DNA from: Burkholderia plantarii
GTDB lineage: Bacteria > Pseudomonadota > Gammaproteobacteria > Burkholderiales > Burkholderiaceae
Direction of reading: 5' to 3'
DNA length: 64,000 bases
Assembly (NCBI RefSeq): GCF_001411805.1
Contig: NZ_CP007213.1
Location: 124,001-188,000 of the forward strand
Shown piece by piece: positions 34,818 to 44,090 of this stretch (its first letter is position 1; the number at the start of each line of letters is the position of its first letter). Under the pieces are notes generated by a model, which was not told the origin of the DNA, did not search any database, and saw only the letters and a list, made by a program, of their open reading frames with translations. The position numbers and the translations under genes are program-made.

Positions 34818-36468
34818 TACCACGACGGTCGGCGAACTGATCGCCGCTTTTCTCGAACAATGCGGCGTGCAGACCGCGTTCGGCGTGATCTCGATTCACA
34901 ACATGCCGATCCTCGACGCGATCCACACGCGCGGCAGGATCCGCTACGTCGGCGCGCGCGGCGAAGCCGGCGCGCTGAACATGGCCGACGGCCTGGCGCG
35001 CGTGTCGGGCGGCCTCGGCGTGGCGTTCACCAGCACCGGCACGGCGGCCGGCAACGCGGCCGGCGCGATGGTCGAGGCGCTCACCGCCGGTACCGCGCTG
35101 CTGCACGTCACCGGGCAGATCGAGACGCAATACCTCGACCAGGATCTGGCCTATATCCACGAAGCACCGGACCAGCTGAGCATGCTGGCCTCGATTTCGA
35201 AGGCCGCCTACCGCGTGCGCTCGGTCGAGACGGCGCTGGCCACCGTGCGCGAGGCCGTGCGCGTGGCGCAGACCGCGCCGAGCGGCCCGGTCAGCGTCGA
35301 GATCCCGATCGACATCCAGGCCGCCCGCGTCGCGTGGCCGGCCGACCTGCGCGCGCCGCACGTGAGCCTGCCGACCCACGACGCGCAGCGCGTCGAGCAG
35401 CTGGCCGACGCGCTCGCCTCGGCCAGGCGTCCGCTGCTGTGGCTCGGCGGCGGCGCGCGCCACGCACGCGCGCAGGTCGAGCGGCTGGTGCGGCTCGGCT
35501 TCGGCGTGGTCACCAGCGTGCAGGGCCGCGGCGTGCTGCCGGAGGATCATCCGGCCACGCTCGGCGCGTTCAACGTGCAGCCGACCGTCGAGGCCTTCTA
35601 CCGGACCTGCGACGCGATGCTGGTGGTGGGCTCGCGCCTGCGCGGCAACGAAACGCTGAAGTACAGGCTGGCGCTGCCGCAGCCGCTGTACCGGATCGAC
35701 GCCGACGCGCTGGCCGACAACCGCGGCTACCCCAACGCGCAGTTCGTGCATGGCGATGCCGCCGCCACGCTCGACCAGCTCGCCACGCTGCTCGAGGGCC
35801 GCCTGCGCGTCGATCCGGCCTTCGCGCAGGATCTGGCCGCGGCGCGCGAGGTGGCGGTGGGCGAGACCGGCAAGGGCCTCGGCCCGTACCGCGAGCTGGT
35901 CGAGGCGCTGCAGCAGGCCGTGGGCCGCGACTTCAACTGGGTGCGCGACGTGACGATCTCGAACAGCACCTGGGGCAACCGCATGCTGAAGATCTTCGAG
36001 CCGCGCGCGGGCGTGCATGCGCTGGGCGGCGGGATCGGCCAGGGCGTGCAGATGGCGATCGGCGCCGCGCTGGCCAACGCCGCCGCGAAGACGGTCTGCC
36101 TGGTGGGCGACGGCGGCCTGATGGTCAACGTCGGCGAACTCGTCACGGCGGTGCAGGAAAACGCCAACGTGATGATCGTGCTGATGAACGACCAGTGCTA
36201 CGGCGTGATCCGCAACATCCAGGACGCGCAGTACGGCGGCCGCCGCTGCTACGTGCAGCTGCACCAGCCCGAGTTCGCCCGGTTCTGCGCGAGCTTCGGC
36301 CTGACCCACTACCGCATCTCGTCGCTCGACCAGGCCGAGGCCGTGATCCGCGAGGGCATGGCGGCCAGCGGCCCGGTGATGGTGGAGGTGGACATGCTGT
36401 CGATCGGCTCGTTCGCCACCGCGTTCGCCGGCCCGCCGGTCAAGCAGCAGGAGCCCGAACATGCGTGA
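34810..36468 (+). CDS. Thiamine-diphosphate-dependent enzyme (decarboxylase / lyase)
   Basis: 552 residues, the normal three-domain size for acetolactate synthase/benzoylformate decarboxylase relatives. The cofactor-activating glutamate is in [14 protein letters not shown] (about residue 55); the ThDP/Mg motif is [29 protein letters not shown] split over about 30 residues (GDG ... N), near residue 435. A 2-oxo acid decarboxylase giving an aldehyde for the downstream dehydrogenase is the most economical role; carboligation is also possible. It overlaps the aspartate-dehydrogenase-like gene by eight bases. Confidence 0.9.
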   Translation: MSNTTTVGELIAAFLEQCGVQTAFGVISIHNMPILDAIHTRGRIRYVGARGEAGALNMADGLARVSGGLGVAFTSTGTAAGNAAGAMVEALTAGTALLHVTGQIETQYLDQDLAYIHEAPDQLSMLASISKAAYRVRSVETALATVREAVRVAQTAPSGPVSVEIPIDIQAARVAWPADLRAPHVSLPTHDAQRVEQLADALASARRPLLWLGGGARHARAQVERLVRLGFGVVTSVQGRGVLPEDHPATLGAFNVQPTVEAFYRTCDAMLVVGSRLRGNETLKYRLALPQPLYRIDADALADNRGYPNAQFVHGDAAATLDQLATLLEGRLRVDPAFAQDLAAAREVAVGETGKGLGPYRELVEALQQAVGRDFNWVRDVTISNSTWGNRMLKIFEPRAGVHALGGGIGQGVQMAIGAALANAAAKTVCLVGDGGLMVNVGELVTAVQENANVMIVLMNDQCYGVIRNIQDAQYGGRRCYVQLHQPEFARFCASFGLTHYRISSLDQAEAVIREGMAASGPVMVEVDMLSIGSFATAFAGPPVKQQEPEHA

Positions 36469-37288
36469 TCACGCTGCGGCGCCCGGCGGGCGCATCGAGG
36501 TGGCGATGATCGGCTTCGGCGCGATCGGGCAGACCGTGTATCGCGCGGTGGCCGCCGATCCGCACGTGCGCGTCGCGCAGATCGTGGTGCCCGGGCATCA
36601 GATGGAAGCGGTGCGCGAGCTGGCCGGCCCCGACGTCGACGTCGTCAGTGCCGTCGCCTCGCTCGCGAACCGGCCGCGCTTCGCGCTCGAATGCGCGGGG
36701 CACGGCGCGCTGGTCGATCACGTCGTGCCGCTGCTCGAGGCCGGCACCGACTGCGCGGTGGCGTCGATCGGCGCGCTGTCCGACCTGTCGCTGCTCGAGG
36801 CGCTCGAGGCGGCGGCCACCGCCGGCAACGCCACCGTGTCGCTGCTGTCGGGAGCGATCGGCGGCATCGACGCGCTCGCGTCGGCCCGCGAAGGCGGCCT
36901 CGACGAGGTGCAGTACATCGGGCGCAAGCCGCCGGTCGGCTGGCTCGGCACGCCGGCCGAGGCGGTCTGCGACCTGCACACGCTCGCCGAGGCGCGCGTG
37001 ATCTTCGAGGGCAGCGCGCGCGACGCCGCGCGGCTCTACCCGAAGAACGCGAACGTGGCGGCCACCGTCGCGCTGGCGGGCCTCGGGCTCGACCAGACGC
37101 ACGTGCGCCTGATCGCCGACCCGCAGGTCACGCGCAACGTGCATCGCATCGTGGCGGCCGGCGCGTTCGGCGAGATGTCGCTGGAAATGAGCGGCAAGCC
37201 GCTGCCCGACAACCCGAAGACTTCCGCGCTGACCGCGTTCAGCGCGATTCGCGCGCTGCGCAACCGCGCCGCGCATTGCGTGATCTGA
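36461..37288 (+). CDS. L-aspartate dehydrogenase family protein
   Basis: 275 residues. A Rossmann nucleotide site ([17 protein letters not shown]) and the C-terminal domain typical of NadX/AspDH ([52 protein letters not shown]) identify the family. AspDH reversibly deaminates L-aspartate to oxaloacetate with NAD(P). No nadA/nadB gene is nearby, so NAD synthesis is unlikely to be the purpose. Its position among ThDP, ALDH and VOC genes suggests it aminates or deaminates a pathway intermediate or recycles ammonium. I recall the same neighbourhood in Pseudomonas aeruginosa (around PA3505). Confidence 0.9.
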   Translation: MRDHAAAPGGRIEVAMIGFGAIGQTVYRAVAADPHVRVAQIVVPGHQMEAVRELAGPDVDVVSAVASLANRPRFALECAGHGALVDHVVPLLEAGTDCAVASIGALSDLSLLEALEAAATAGNATVSLLSGAIGGIDALASAREGGLDEVQYIGRKPPVGWLGTPAEAVCDLHTLAEARVIFEGSARDAARLYPKNANVAATVALAGLGLDQTHVRLIADPQVTRNVHRIVAAGAFGEMSLEMSGKPLPDNPKTSALTAFSAIRALRNRAAHCVI

Positions 37289-37303
37289 TCAGGGAAGGAC
37301 GAC

Positions 37304-38800
37304 ATGTCAGACAAGGACATCATCGCTTCGCTCGTGCCGTCCGACGAGATCTTCGTCGGCGGGCGCTGGAAGCGCGGCCGCGGCGCCGTGTTCGCGAGCC
37401 GCTATCCGGCCGACGGCTCGGTCAACGCCGAAATCACCACCGCCGACGCCGACGACGCGCGCGAGGCCGTGGAAGCGGCCGATCTGGCCTGGCGCCGCGC
37501 CGACTGGGCCGGGCTCAAGCCGCATCAGCGCGCGCTCGTGCTGTACCGGATCGCCGAGCTGATCATGGCGCGCCACGAGGCGCTCGCCCAGCTGCAGCGG
37601 CGCGACAACGGCAAGCCGATCGGCGAGACGCGCGTGCTGGTGGCCAGCGCCGCGAACACGTTCCGTTACTACGCGGCCTGCCTCGAGACGCTCGACGAGG
37701 AGCTGACGCCCTCGCGCGGCGACTACCTGACGATGAGCGTGCATGAGCCGATCGGCGTGATCGCCGCGATCACGCCGTGGAATTCGCCGATCGCCTCCGA
37801 CGCGCAGAAGCTCGCGCCGGCGCTGGCGGGCGGCAACGCGGTGGTGCTCAAGCCGGCCGAGGTCACGCCGCTCGCCTCGCTCGCGCTGGCGCGCATCTGC
37901 GAGGAAGCGGGCGTGCCGCCCGGCGTGCTGAGCGTGCTGCCGGGCAAGGGTTCGGTGATCGGCGACGTGCTGGTGCGCCATCCGCTCGTGAAGAAGGTGT
38001 CGTTTACGGGCGGTACCGAGGTGGGCCGCGGCATCGCCCGCATCGCGGCCGAGAAGCTGATGCCGGTGTCGCTCGAACTGGGCGGCAAGTCGCCGACCAT
38101 GGTGTTCGCCGACGCCGATCTCGACCATGCCGTGAACGGCGTGCTGTACGGCATCTTCAGCTCGTCGGGCGAGGCCTGCATCGCCGGCTCGCGGCTGTTC
38201 GTCGAGCGCCCGGTCTATGATGAATTCATGCGGCGGCTGGTGGAGAAGGCGCGCCGGCTGCGCGTCGGCGATCCGGCGCAGCCGGCCACGCAGATGGGGC
38301 CGCTCATCACGGACCGGCACCGCGAGTCGGTGGAGCGCTACGTGGCGCTCGGGCTCGAGGAAGGCGGCCGGCTGCTGTGCGGCGGCGAGCGGCCGGTGGG
38401 CGAGGGGCGCGAGCACGGCTATTTTTACCAGCCTACGATCCTCGAAGGCCTGACCAACGGCGCGCGGATCTGCCAGGAAGAGATCTTCGGGCCGGTGCTG
38501 GTGGCGATGCCGTTCGACGACGAGGCGGCGCTGCTCGCCGAGGCCAACGACAGCGTGTTCGGCCTCGCGGCCGGCATCTGGACCCGCGACTACAAGCGCG
38601 CGTGGCGCGTGGCGCGCGCGCTCGAGGCGGGCACGGTGTGGATCAACACCTACAAGCTGTTCTCGATCGCCACGCCGTTCTCGGGCTGGAAGGACAGCGG
38701 CATGGGCCGCGAGAAGGGGCGGCTCGGGATCCGCGAGTACATGCAGCAGAAGAGCCTGTACTGGGGCTTGAACGACGCGCCGCTGGCGTGGGCGAACTGA
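37304..38800 (+). CDS. NAD(P)-dependent aldehyde dehydrogenase
   Basis: 498 residues, full length. ITPWNSPIASDAQKLAPAL and KPAEVTPL line the cofactor site, FTGGTEVGRGIA the Rossmann loop, LELGGKSP the general-base glutamate and SSGEACIAGSRL the nucleophilic cysteine; EEIFGPVLVAMPF and the C-terminal SGMGREKGRLGIREY are standard. It resembles betaine-aldehyde/hydroxymuconic-semialdehyde-type enzymes. It should oxidise the aldehyde made by the ThDP enzyme or by ring cleavage. It lies 15 bases after the AspDH gene. Confidence 0.94.
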   Translation: MSDKDIIASLVPSDEIFVGGRWKRGRGAVFASRYPADGSVNAEITTADADDAREAVEAADLAWRRADWAGLKPHQRALVLYRIAELIMARHEALAQLQRRDNGKPIGETRVLVASAANTFRYYAACLETLDEELTPSRGDYLTMSVHEPIGVIAAITPWNSPIASDAQKLAPALAGGNAVVLKPAEVTPLASLALARICEEAGVPPGVLSVLPGKGSVIGDVLVRHPLVKKVSFTGGTEVGRGIARIAAEKLMPVSLELGGKSPTMVFADADLDHAVNGVLYGIFSSSGEACIAGSRLFVERPVYDEFMRRLVEKARRLRVGDPAQPATQMGPLITDRHRESVERYVALGLEEGGRLLCGGERPVGEGREHGYFYQPTILEGLTNGARICQEEIFGPVLVAMPFDDEAALLAEANDSVFGLAAGIWTRDYKRAWRVARALEAGTVWINTYKLFSIATPFSGWKDSGMGREKGRLGIREYMQQKSLYWGLNDAPLAWAN

Positions 38801-38813
38801 GGAGGCGAGCAAC

Positions 38814-39776
38814 ATGACGATTCTGGGCATCGAACAGATCACCTACGGCGTGGACGATCTGGATACCTGCCGCCGGTTCTTCTCCGACTGGGGCATGCGC
38901 GAGGTCGCGCACGAGGCGGGCCGGGCGCGCTTCGAAACGCTGAACGGCTGCACCGTGCTGGCGGTACGCGCCGACGACCCGTCGCTGCCGCCGGCCTTCG
39001 AGGCCGGCCCGACGCTGCGCGAGGTGACCTGGGGCGTGGCGGACGCGGCCGACCTGGCGGTCTACCGCGAGCGCCTGGCCGGCGCGCCGGGCTATTACGC
39101 GACCGACGCGGCCGTCGGCTGCATCGATCCGGCCGGCATGGCAATTCGCGTGGAAGTGACGCGCAAGCGCGCGATCGACGTGCAGGGCTCGCCGTCCAAC
39201 GTGTGGGGGCAGGCGCCGCTGCGTGTCGATACGCCGAGCCCGGTGTACGACCATGCCGAGCCGATCGAGGTCGGGCACGTGGTGTTCTTCACCAACTGCC
39301 TCGCCGAGCAGCAACGCTTCTACGAGGAACGGCTCGGCTTCGAGCTGTCGGACCGCTACCCCGAACGCGGCGCGTTCATGCGCTGCGCGCCGCATGGCGG
39401 CCATCACGACATCTTCCTGCTGGCCCTGCCGAACGGCAGGAAAGGCCTGAACCACGTGGCGTTCGCCGTGCGCGACATCCACGAGGTGTTCGGCGGCGGC
39501 CTGCACATCAGCCGCTGCGGATGGACCACCCAGCTCGGGCCGGGGCGGCACCCGGTGTCGTCGGCCTATTTCTGGTACTTCAAGAATCCGGCCGGCGGCC
39601 TGATCGAGTACTACGCGGACGAGGACCAGCTGACGCCCGACTGGCAGCCGCGCGATTTCGAGCCCGGTCCGACCGTGTTCGCCGAGTGGGCCGTGGACGG
39701 CGGCCTCGACGGCCATACGCGGCGCCAGAAGAGCGCCGACGCGCCCGAAGGCGCGTTCATGACCGAACGCAAGTAA
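38814..39776 (+). CDS. Two-domain VOC dioxygenase (extradiol type)
   Basis: 320 residues with two tandem vicinal-oxygen-chelate domains (about 1-115 and 145-275). The C-terminal domain has the metal-ligand pattern VGHVVFF ... LNHVAFAV ... IEYYAD (His, His, Glu), like catechol 2,3-dioxygenases such as BphC/HpcB. The N-terminal domain lacks an obvious set of ligands, as usual for these enzymes. It would cleave a catechol-like ring next to the hydroxyl groups, giving a substrate for the operon hydrolase. It is the last enzyme gene of the operon, 13 bases behind the ALDH. Confidence 0.9.
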   Translation: MTILGIEQITYGVDDLDTCRRFFSDWGMREVAHEAGRARFETLNGCTVLAVRADDPSLPPAFEAGPTLREVTWGVADAADLAVYRERLAGAPGYYATDAAVGCIDPAGMAIRVEVTRKRAIDVQGSPSNVWGQAPLRVDTPSPVYDHAEPIEVGHVVFFTNCLAEQQRFYEERLGFELSDRYPERGAFMRCAPHGGHHDIFLLALPNGRKGLNHVAFAVRDIHEVFGGGLHISRCGWTTQLGPGRHPVSSAYFWYFKNPAGGLIEYYADEDQLTPDWQPRDFEPGPTVFAEWAVDGGLDGHTRRQKSADAPEGAFMTERK

Positions 39777-39907
39777 TCCTCCCAACGCTTCGTTGCCTCG
39801 GCACGCGCCCCGTGAACAGGGCGCGCCGGCCGCGCTCGCGCGCGTGCCCGGGCGGAGCGACATGACCAACGACGCCACAAACGACACGCTACGACAGGCA
39901 ACCGGAC

Positions 39908-41446
39908 ATGAAAAGCTTGACGATCAACGCGCGGCTTGCCATCACGGTCGCGATCCTCGGGGTGATGGTGGTGCTGGTGGCCGCGATCGGGCTGGCGGGC
40001 ATGACGCTCGGCGACCGCGCGCAGGACGAGGCGTACCGCCTGCATTTCCTGTCCGTGAACGCGCTGCGCAAGTCCGACGCGGCCATGTCGCGAGCCCGCT
40101 TCGGGCTGGACTGGGCGATCGCGAACCCGCGGTCGCCCGAGCTGGGCGCCCAGCTCGAACGCTCCAGGCGGCTGTTCCAGGAATCGGACCGCTGGTGGGC
40201 CGAGTTCCGCGCGCTGCCCAAGACGCCGCGGCTCGAAACCTTGAGCGAGGATCTCGCCGTCAAGCGCGAGGCCGTGTTCAAGCAGGGCATCGACCAGCTG
40301 ATGGAGGCGATCCGCACCGGCAACACCGGCTGGATGGACGCGGCGCGCGCGAAGCAATTGATCGGGCTGTATTCGGCGATGAACGCGAGCCAGGCCGCGA
40401 TCGCCGACTATCTCGACGAGCATGCGCTGCAGTCGAGCCGCCGCTCGAACGCGCTGTTCCGCGCGTTCCGGATCGTCAGCGCGGCGGTGCTGGTGCTGGC
40501 GCTGATCGTCACGATCGCGGGCTGGCGCTCGCTGCGGCGCGCGATCGTGGAGCCGTTGCGCTCGGCCATGGCGCAGTTCGCCTCGATTTCGCGCGGCGAC
40601 CTGACCGCCACCATCGAGGTCCGTCGCGACGACGAGATGGGCGCGCTGCTGGCCGGCCTCGGCGCGATGCAGGGGCAGCTGCGCTCGACGCTGCAGCGCA
40701 TCCGCAGCGGCGCGGACGCGCTGTCGCTGACCACCCAGGAGATCGCCAACGCCAACCTCGACCTGTCGCAACGCACCGAGGAACAGGCTTCGTCGCTGGC
40801 GCAGACCGCCGCCGCGATGCAGGAGCTGGTCGAGACCGTGCATGGCAACGCCGCCCACGCCACCCAGGCGCGCACGCTGGCCGGCAACGCCACCGAAGCC
40901 AGCGTGCGCGGCGAGCAGTCGGCCGTGCGCGCGGCCGGTACGATGCGCGAGATCCGCGCCAATTCCACGGCGATGATGGACATCATCGGCACCATCGAGT
41001 CGATCGCGTTCCAGACCAACATCCTGGCGCTGAACGCGGCCGTGGAAGCGGCACGGGCCGGCGAGCAGGGGCGCGGCTTCGCGGTGGTGGCGAGCGAGGT
41101 GCGCACGCTCGCGCAACGCTCGGCGACCGCCGCCAAGGAAATCGCCGGCCTGATCTCGCAGTCGGACGCGCGCATCGCCGCCGGCGCGGAACTCGTCGAG
41201 CAGAGCCACGTCTCGATGCAGGCGATCGTCGCCGCGACCTCGCAGGTCGATACGCTGATCGGCGAGATCGCGGCCGCCTCGCGCGAGCAGAGCCAGGGCA
41301 TCGAGCAGGTCGGCGTGGCCGTCTCGCAGATGGACGAGGTCACGCAGCAGAACGCGGCGCTGGTCGAGCAGAACGCGGCGGCCGGCAGCGAGCTGGCCGA
41401 GCACGCGGGCGCGCTGCGGGCGCTCGTGGCCGATTTCCGGCTGTGA
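39908..41446 (+). CDS. Methyl-accepting chemotaxis protein
   Basis: 512 residues: a TM helix at about 10-32, a ~150-residue periplasmic helical domain, a second TM helix at about 187-210, a HAMP domain, and a cytoplasmic coiled coil whose hairpin tip reads [31 protein letters not shown]. The periplasmic domain looks like a four-helix bundle sensor. It follows the dioxygenase gene by 131 bases on the same strand, so sensing the pathway substrate is plausible, though it may be transcribed alone. It lacks the C-terminal CheR-docking pentapeptide (ends VADFRL). Confidence 0.94.
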   Translation: MKSLTINARLAITVAILGVMVVLVAAIGLAGMTLGDRAQDEAYRLHFLSVNALRKSDAAMSRARFGLDWAIANPRSPELGAQLERSRRLFQESDRWWAEFRALPKTPRLETLSEDLAVKREAVFKQGIDQLMEAIRTGNTGWMDAARAKQLIGLYSAMNASQAAIADYLDEHALQSSRRSNALFRAFRIVSAAVLVLALIVTIAGWRSLRRAIVEPLRSAMAQFASISRGDLTATIEVRRDDEMGALLAGLGAMQGQLRSTLQRIRSGADALSLTTQEIANANLDLSQRTEEQASSLAQTAAAMQELVETVHGNAAHATQARTLAGNATEASVRGEQSAVRAAGTMREIRANSTAMMDIIGTIESIAFQTNILALNAAVEAARAGEQGRGFAVVASEVRTLAQRSATAAKEIAGLISQSDARIAAGAELVEQSHVSMQAIVAATSQVDTLIGEIAAASREQSQGIEQVGVAVSQMDEVTQQNAALVEQNAAAGSELAEHAGALRALVADFRL

Positions 41447-41890
41447 CGGCGGCCGGCGCCATGCCGGCTTGCGCGGTGTGCCCGCACGCAATGCGCGCGC
41501 GAGGTTTCCGACGCTGGAGGCGGCGCTTGCCGGGCGCCCCGCGCGCGAGTCCCTTCCCCCGCTTTTCAAATCACGCGTCCCGTGGGTGCCGCCGGTTTTT
41601 GCCGACCGGTGCGTCGGGCCTCGGCTGGATTGCGTGCGCCTGTCTCCCTTCTTACGGAAACATTGTGTAATATTCGGTCGCCATCTAAAATGGCGCGGCG
41701 CGTGCGCGGGCCAAGCCGCCGCGATTCACGACCGAAATCGCATGCCGTGACGGCCGACACCGGGGAAATGTGTCGGCGGTGCGTCGGGCATGCATGAATG
41801 CATGAATGCACCAGGCCGGCCGGACACACGGCGGTGGATGACACGAGGAATCGATTGATTCAGTCATCCTGATTAATAAAACGACACGAT
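41447..41890. other. Intergenic region before the lipoprotein gene
   Basis: No gene supported. The right half becomes AT-richer and contains two copies of ATGCATGA in tandem (41790-41805). It presumably holds the promoter of the lipoprotein gene, which has no recognisable Shine-Dalgarno sequence. Confidence 0.5.
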
Positions 41891-43471
41891 ATGAACAAGC
41901 GGATGACGATGACCCTGGCCTGCGTGGCGATGTTCGCGGGCTGCGGGGGCGGTGGGGATTCGGGCAGCACGGTGGTGAGCGGCGCCGATGCGGGCAGCCA
42001 TGCGGGAAGCGGACCGACGCAGTCGGGTTCGACCTTCACCCAGATGCCGGGTACCCGGCTGGTCTGGCAGGGAACGCAGGCCGGCCCGGGTGTCGATTAT
42101 GTCGGTGCGCAGAGGCTGCAGGCCAGTCTCGACGAACACGGCGTGGCGCTCGCATCGTGGCAAAACACCCAGACCATGCAGATCATGACGTCGGTAACCG
42201 GCGCCGACGGGCAATGGTCCGCGGCCACGTCGCTGCCGGTACCCACCCGCATGGAGCTTGGCTACTTGCAGCGTACCAATGCCGCCGGCCAACGTGTTCT
42301 GCTGGCCGCGAGAGGCGATGACGGCGTCAACGACTACCACAACGTCGCATTTTTTTATACGCCTTCGATCGGGTGGTCCGACGCGGTGCAGTTGAGGCGG
42401 GATCCGGTAGGCGGGTATATCAGCAGATCGGATCTCACCGTCGCCGACGATGGCACCGCGCTGCTTGCCGTGGAAGGCTACGACCTCAAAGGCGGCCTGA
42501 CCAGCACCGCCGTGCCAGCCGAGTTGTATCGCCTGCGGCCGGGCGGAGCGCAAGCCACCGGGATCACGACGTTCCGGATCAACAAACAAGGCAAGCCCGA
42601 CCCCTATGCCTTTACCCAAGTGCAGGATGCCGTGTTCGTGATGCCGCGTCAGGATTCGCACGATTTTAAAAACCGGGGCTACTTCTTCTGGCGGGAGAGC
42701 GACTATTCCTCGGGAACTTCCAGCAACTATTTCCCGCTGGGCGTGGCCGGCGCGGAGGTGAGTCCGAGCGTCCTGTACACGAGCGAAGCGCGCGGCCTCG
42801 ATATCCCCAATGTCGGCACCGTGAGCAGTGGTCGCTGCGGGGTCGAGGCGAAGGCATCGGACACGCGGAATGCGGCGGTCATTTGGGGCAAAGGGGACGG
42901 CATGGGGCGCTGCCAGCTGATGGCGACCCGGATCAGCGAGGACGGTGGCTGGCACACCCGCACCGACGCGCTCGGTTCGAGCGCGATCGCCGTCTATCCC
43001 CCGAAACTGTTGATGGACGACGCGGGGAATGCCCTCGTGATCTGGGCCGTCACGAATGGCCAGGCATGGAGCTATTGGTGGAGCCAGTCGCTGGCGGGTG
43101 GTGGCTGGAGCGAGCCGGCCGATCTGTTGGCATCGCTTGGCGTGAATGGCCCGGCCGGGTTTCTGATTGACCTCGACGGCATCGAGATGAACGCGGCGGG
43201 CGAGGCCGTCGTCGCCTTCAGCACGATGGATTTGAAAGCACCCGGGGTCATCATCAACTTGCTGTCCTATGCCCGCTTCAACTTCCAGGGCGGGTGGCAG
43301 CGGGGGGCGGTGATCGCCTCCGGCCGGACCGGGGGCACCTTCCAGGCCCAGTCGGTGGTGAATCGCAACGGCAAGGCGATGATCGTCTATATCGTCGCGC
43401 CGTGTGATCTGCATCCGGACGGGAACGGGCCGACCTGCGAGGCTTCATCGGTCTACGAATACACGCTCTGA
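41891..43471 (+). CDS. Predicted lipoprotein with beta-propeller-like repeats
   Basis: 526 residues. The N-terminus is a lipoprotein signal (MNKRMTMTLACVAMFAGCGG, lipobox F-A-G-C) with a glycine/serine linker. The body repeats a pattern of about 50-60 residues ending in a G-W/N-W-x-x-A-x-x-L motif (GQWSAATSLP, IGWSDAVQLR, GGWSEPADLL) with intervening strands such as GNALVIWAVTNGQ, which suggests a six- or seven-bladed propeller on the cell surface or in the periplasm. No enzymatic motif is seen. Codon use is less GC-biased than in neighbouring genes, consistent with transfer. Function unknown. Confidence 0.8.
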   Translation: MNKRMTMTLACVAMFAGCGGGGDSGSTVVSGADAGSHAGSGPTQSGSTFTQMPGTRLVWQGTQAGPGVDYVGAQRLQASLDEHGVALASWQNTQTMQIMTSVTGADGQWSAATSLPVPTRMELGYLQRTNAAGQRVLLAARGDDGVNDYHNVAFFYTPSIGWSDAVQLRRDPVGGYISRSDLTVADDGTALLAVEGYDLKGGLTSTAVPAELYRLRPGGAQATGITTFRINKQGKPDPYAFTQVQDAVFVMPRQDSHDFKNRGYFFWRESDYSSGTSSNYFPLGVAGAEVSPSVLYTSEARGLDIPNVGTVSSGRCGVEAKASDTRNAAVIWGKGDGMGRCQLMATRISEDGGWHTRTDALGSSAIAVYPPKLLMDDAGNALVIWAVTNGQAWSYWWSQSLAGGGWSEPADLLASLGVNGPAGFLIDLDGIEMNAAGEAVVAFSTMDLKAPGVIINLLSYARFNFQGGWQRGAVIASGRTGGTFQAQSVVNRNGKAMIVYIVAPCDLHPDGNGPTCEASSVYEYTL

Positions 43472-43772
43472 CCCGCACACACCGATCGACGCGGCGCGAT
43501 GCCGGCCGGCATTCCTCTATCGCGCCGCGCACTCGTGGCGCGACGCCATGGTATCCATCAACCGGAAGCGGCAGTGATCGTCGACGCCCGGAGCGCGCCT
43601 GTTTCGAACGGCTGCCCCAGGACGGGTTCGCGGGCCGTATCGTAAGCTGCTCGATACGGCGGGTTTCGCGGAGACGGGGGAGATGGAGCCGGTATTTAAG
43701 CGGCGATGGGCTTCACCATTTGTGATAATATTTGTACACATAACCTGCATTCTGGCTGGTTATTGAACAAAT
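43472..43772. promoter_or_regulatory. hipBA control region
   Basis: TTCACC (43712-43717), 17 bases, TACACA (43735-43740) is a reasonable promoter. An imperfect inverted repeat, AACCTGC-ATTCTG-GCTGGTT (43742-43761, one mismatch in seven), lies just before the hipB ATG and is a candidate autoregulatory operator. Upstream of 43690 nothing is recognisable. Confidence 0.55.
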
Positions 43773-44090
43773 ATGTCCACTTTCTCATTGGCACTTCCCG
43801 ATGAAATATGCCGGGAATTAGGGCAGCGGGTGCATGACAGGCGAGTGGGCATGAACTTGCCAGCCTCCGAACTGGCTGCCCGGATCGGCGTGTCGCATCG
43901 CACCGTCCTTCGCTTCGAGGCAACGGGGAAATGCACCCTGGATACGTTCGTGAAGATACTCGAGGCACTCGGTGCGATCGAGGATCTTCAGCCGGTTCTG
44001 GCGGCACCCGTGCAGTCTGTCGCTGAAATGCGTGAACGCGCTACGGCCAGCACGCGCAAGCGCGCCTATCGGAAGAGAACGAATCCGTGA
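43773..44090 (+). CDS. hipB: HipB-like antitoxin, XRE-family
   Basis: 105 residues. A helix-turn-helix of the Cro/CI type spans about 24-75 (LPASELAARIGVSHRTVLRF followed by TLDTFVKILEALG), then a basic tail rich in Arg/Lys that would contact DNA or the toxin. It precedes and overlaps the HipA kinase gene by four bases (GTGA), the standard antitoxin-first order. HipB neutralises HipA by binding it and represses the operon. The name is given on family and context; the sequence is far from E. coli HipB. Confidence 0.87.
   Translation: MSTFSLALPDEICRELGQRVHDRRVGMNLPASELAARIGVSHRTVLRFEATGKCTLDTFVKILEALGAIEDLQPVLAAPVQSVAEMRERATASTRKRAYRKRTNP

Noticed and set aside
40408..41487. A 359-codon minus-strand frame opposite the chemoreceptor
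   Set aside because: Ser/Ala/Cys-rich antisense artefact of the conserved MCP signalling domain.
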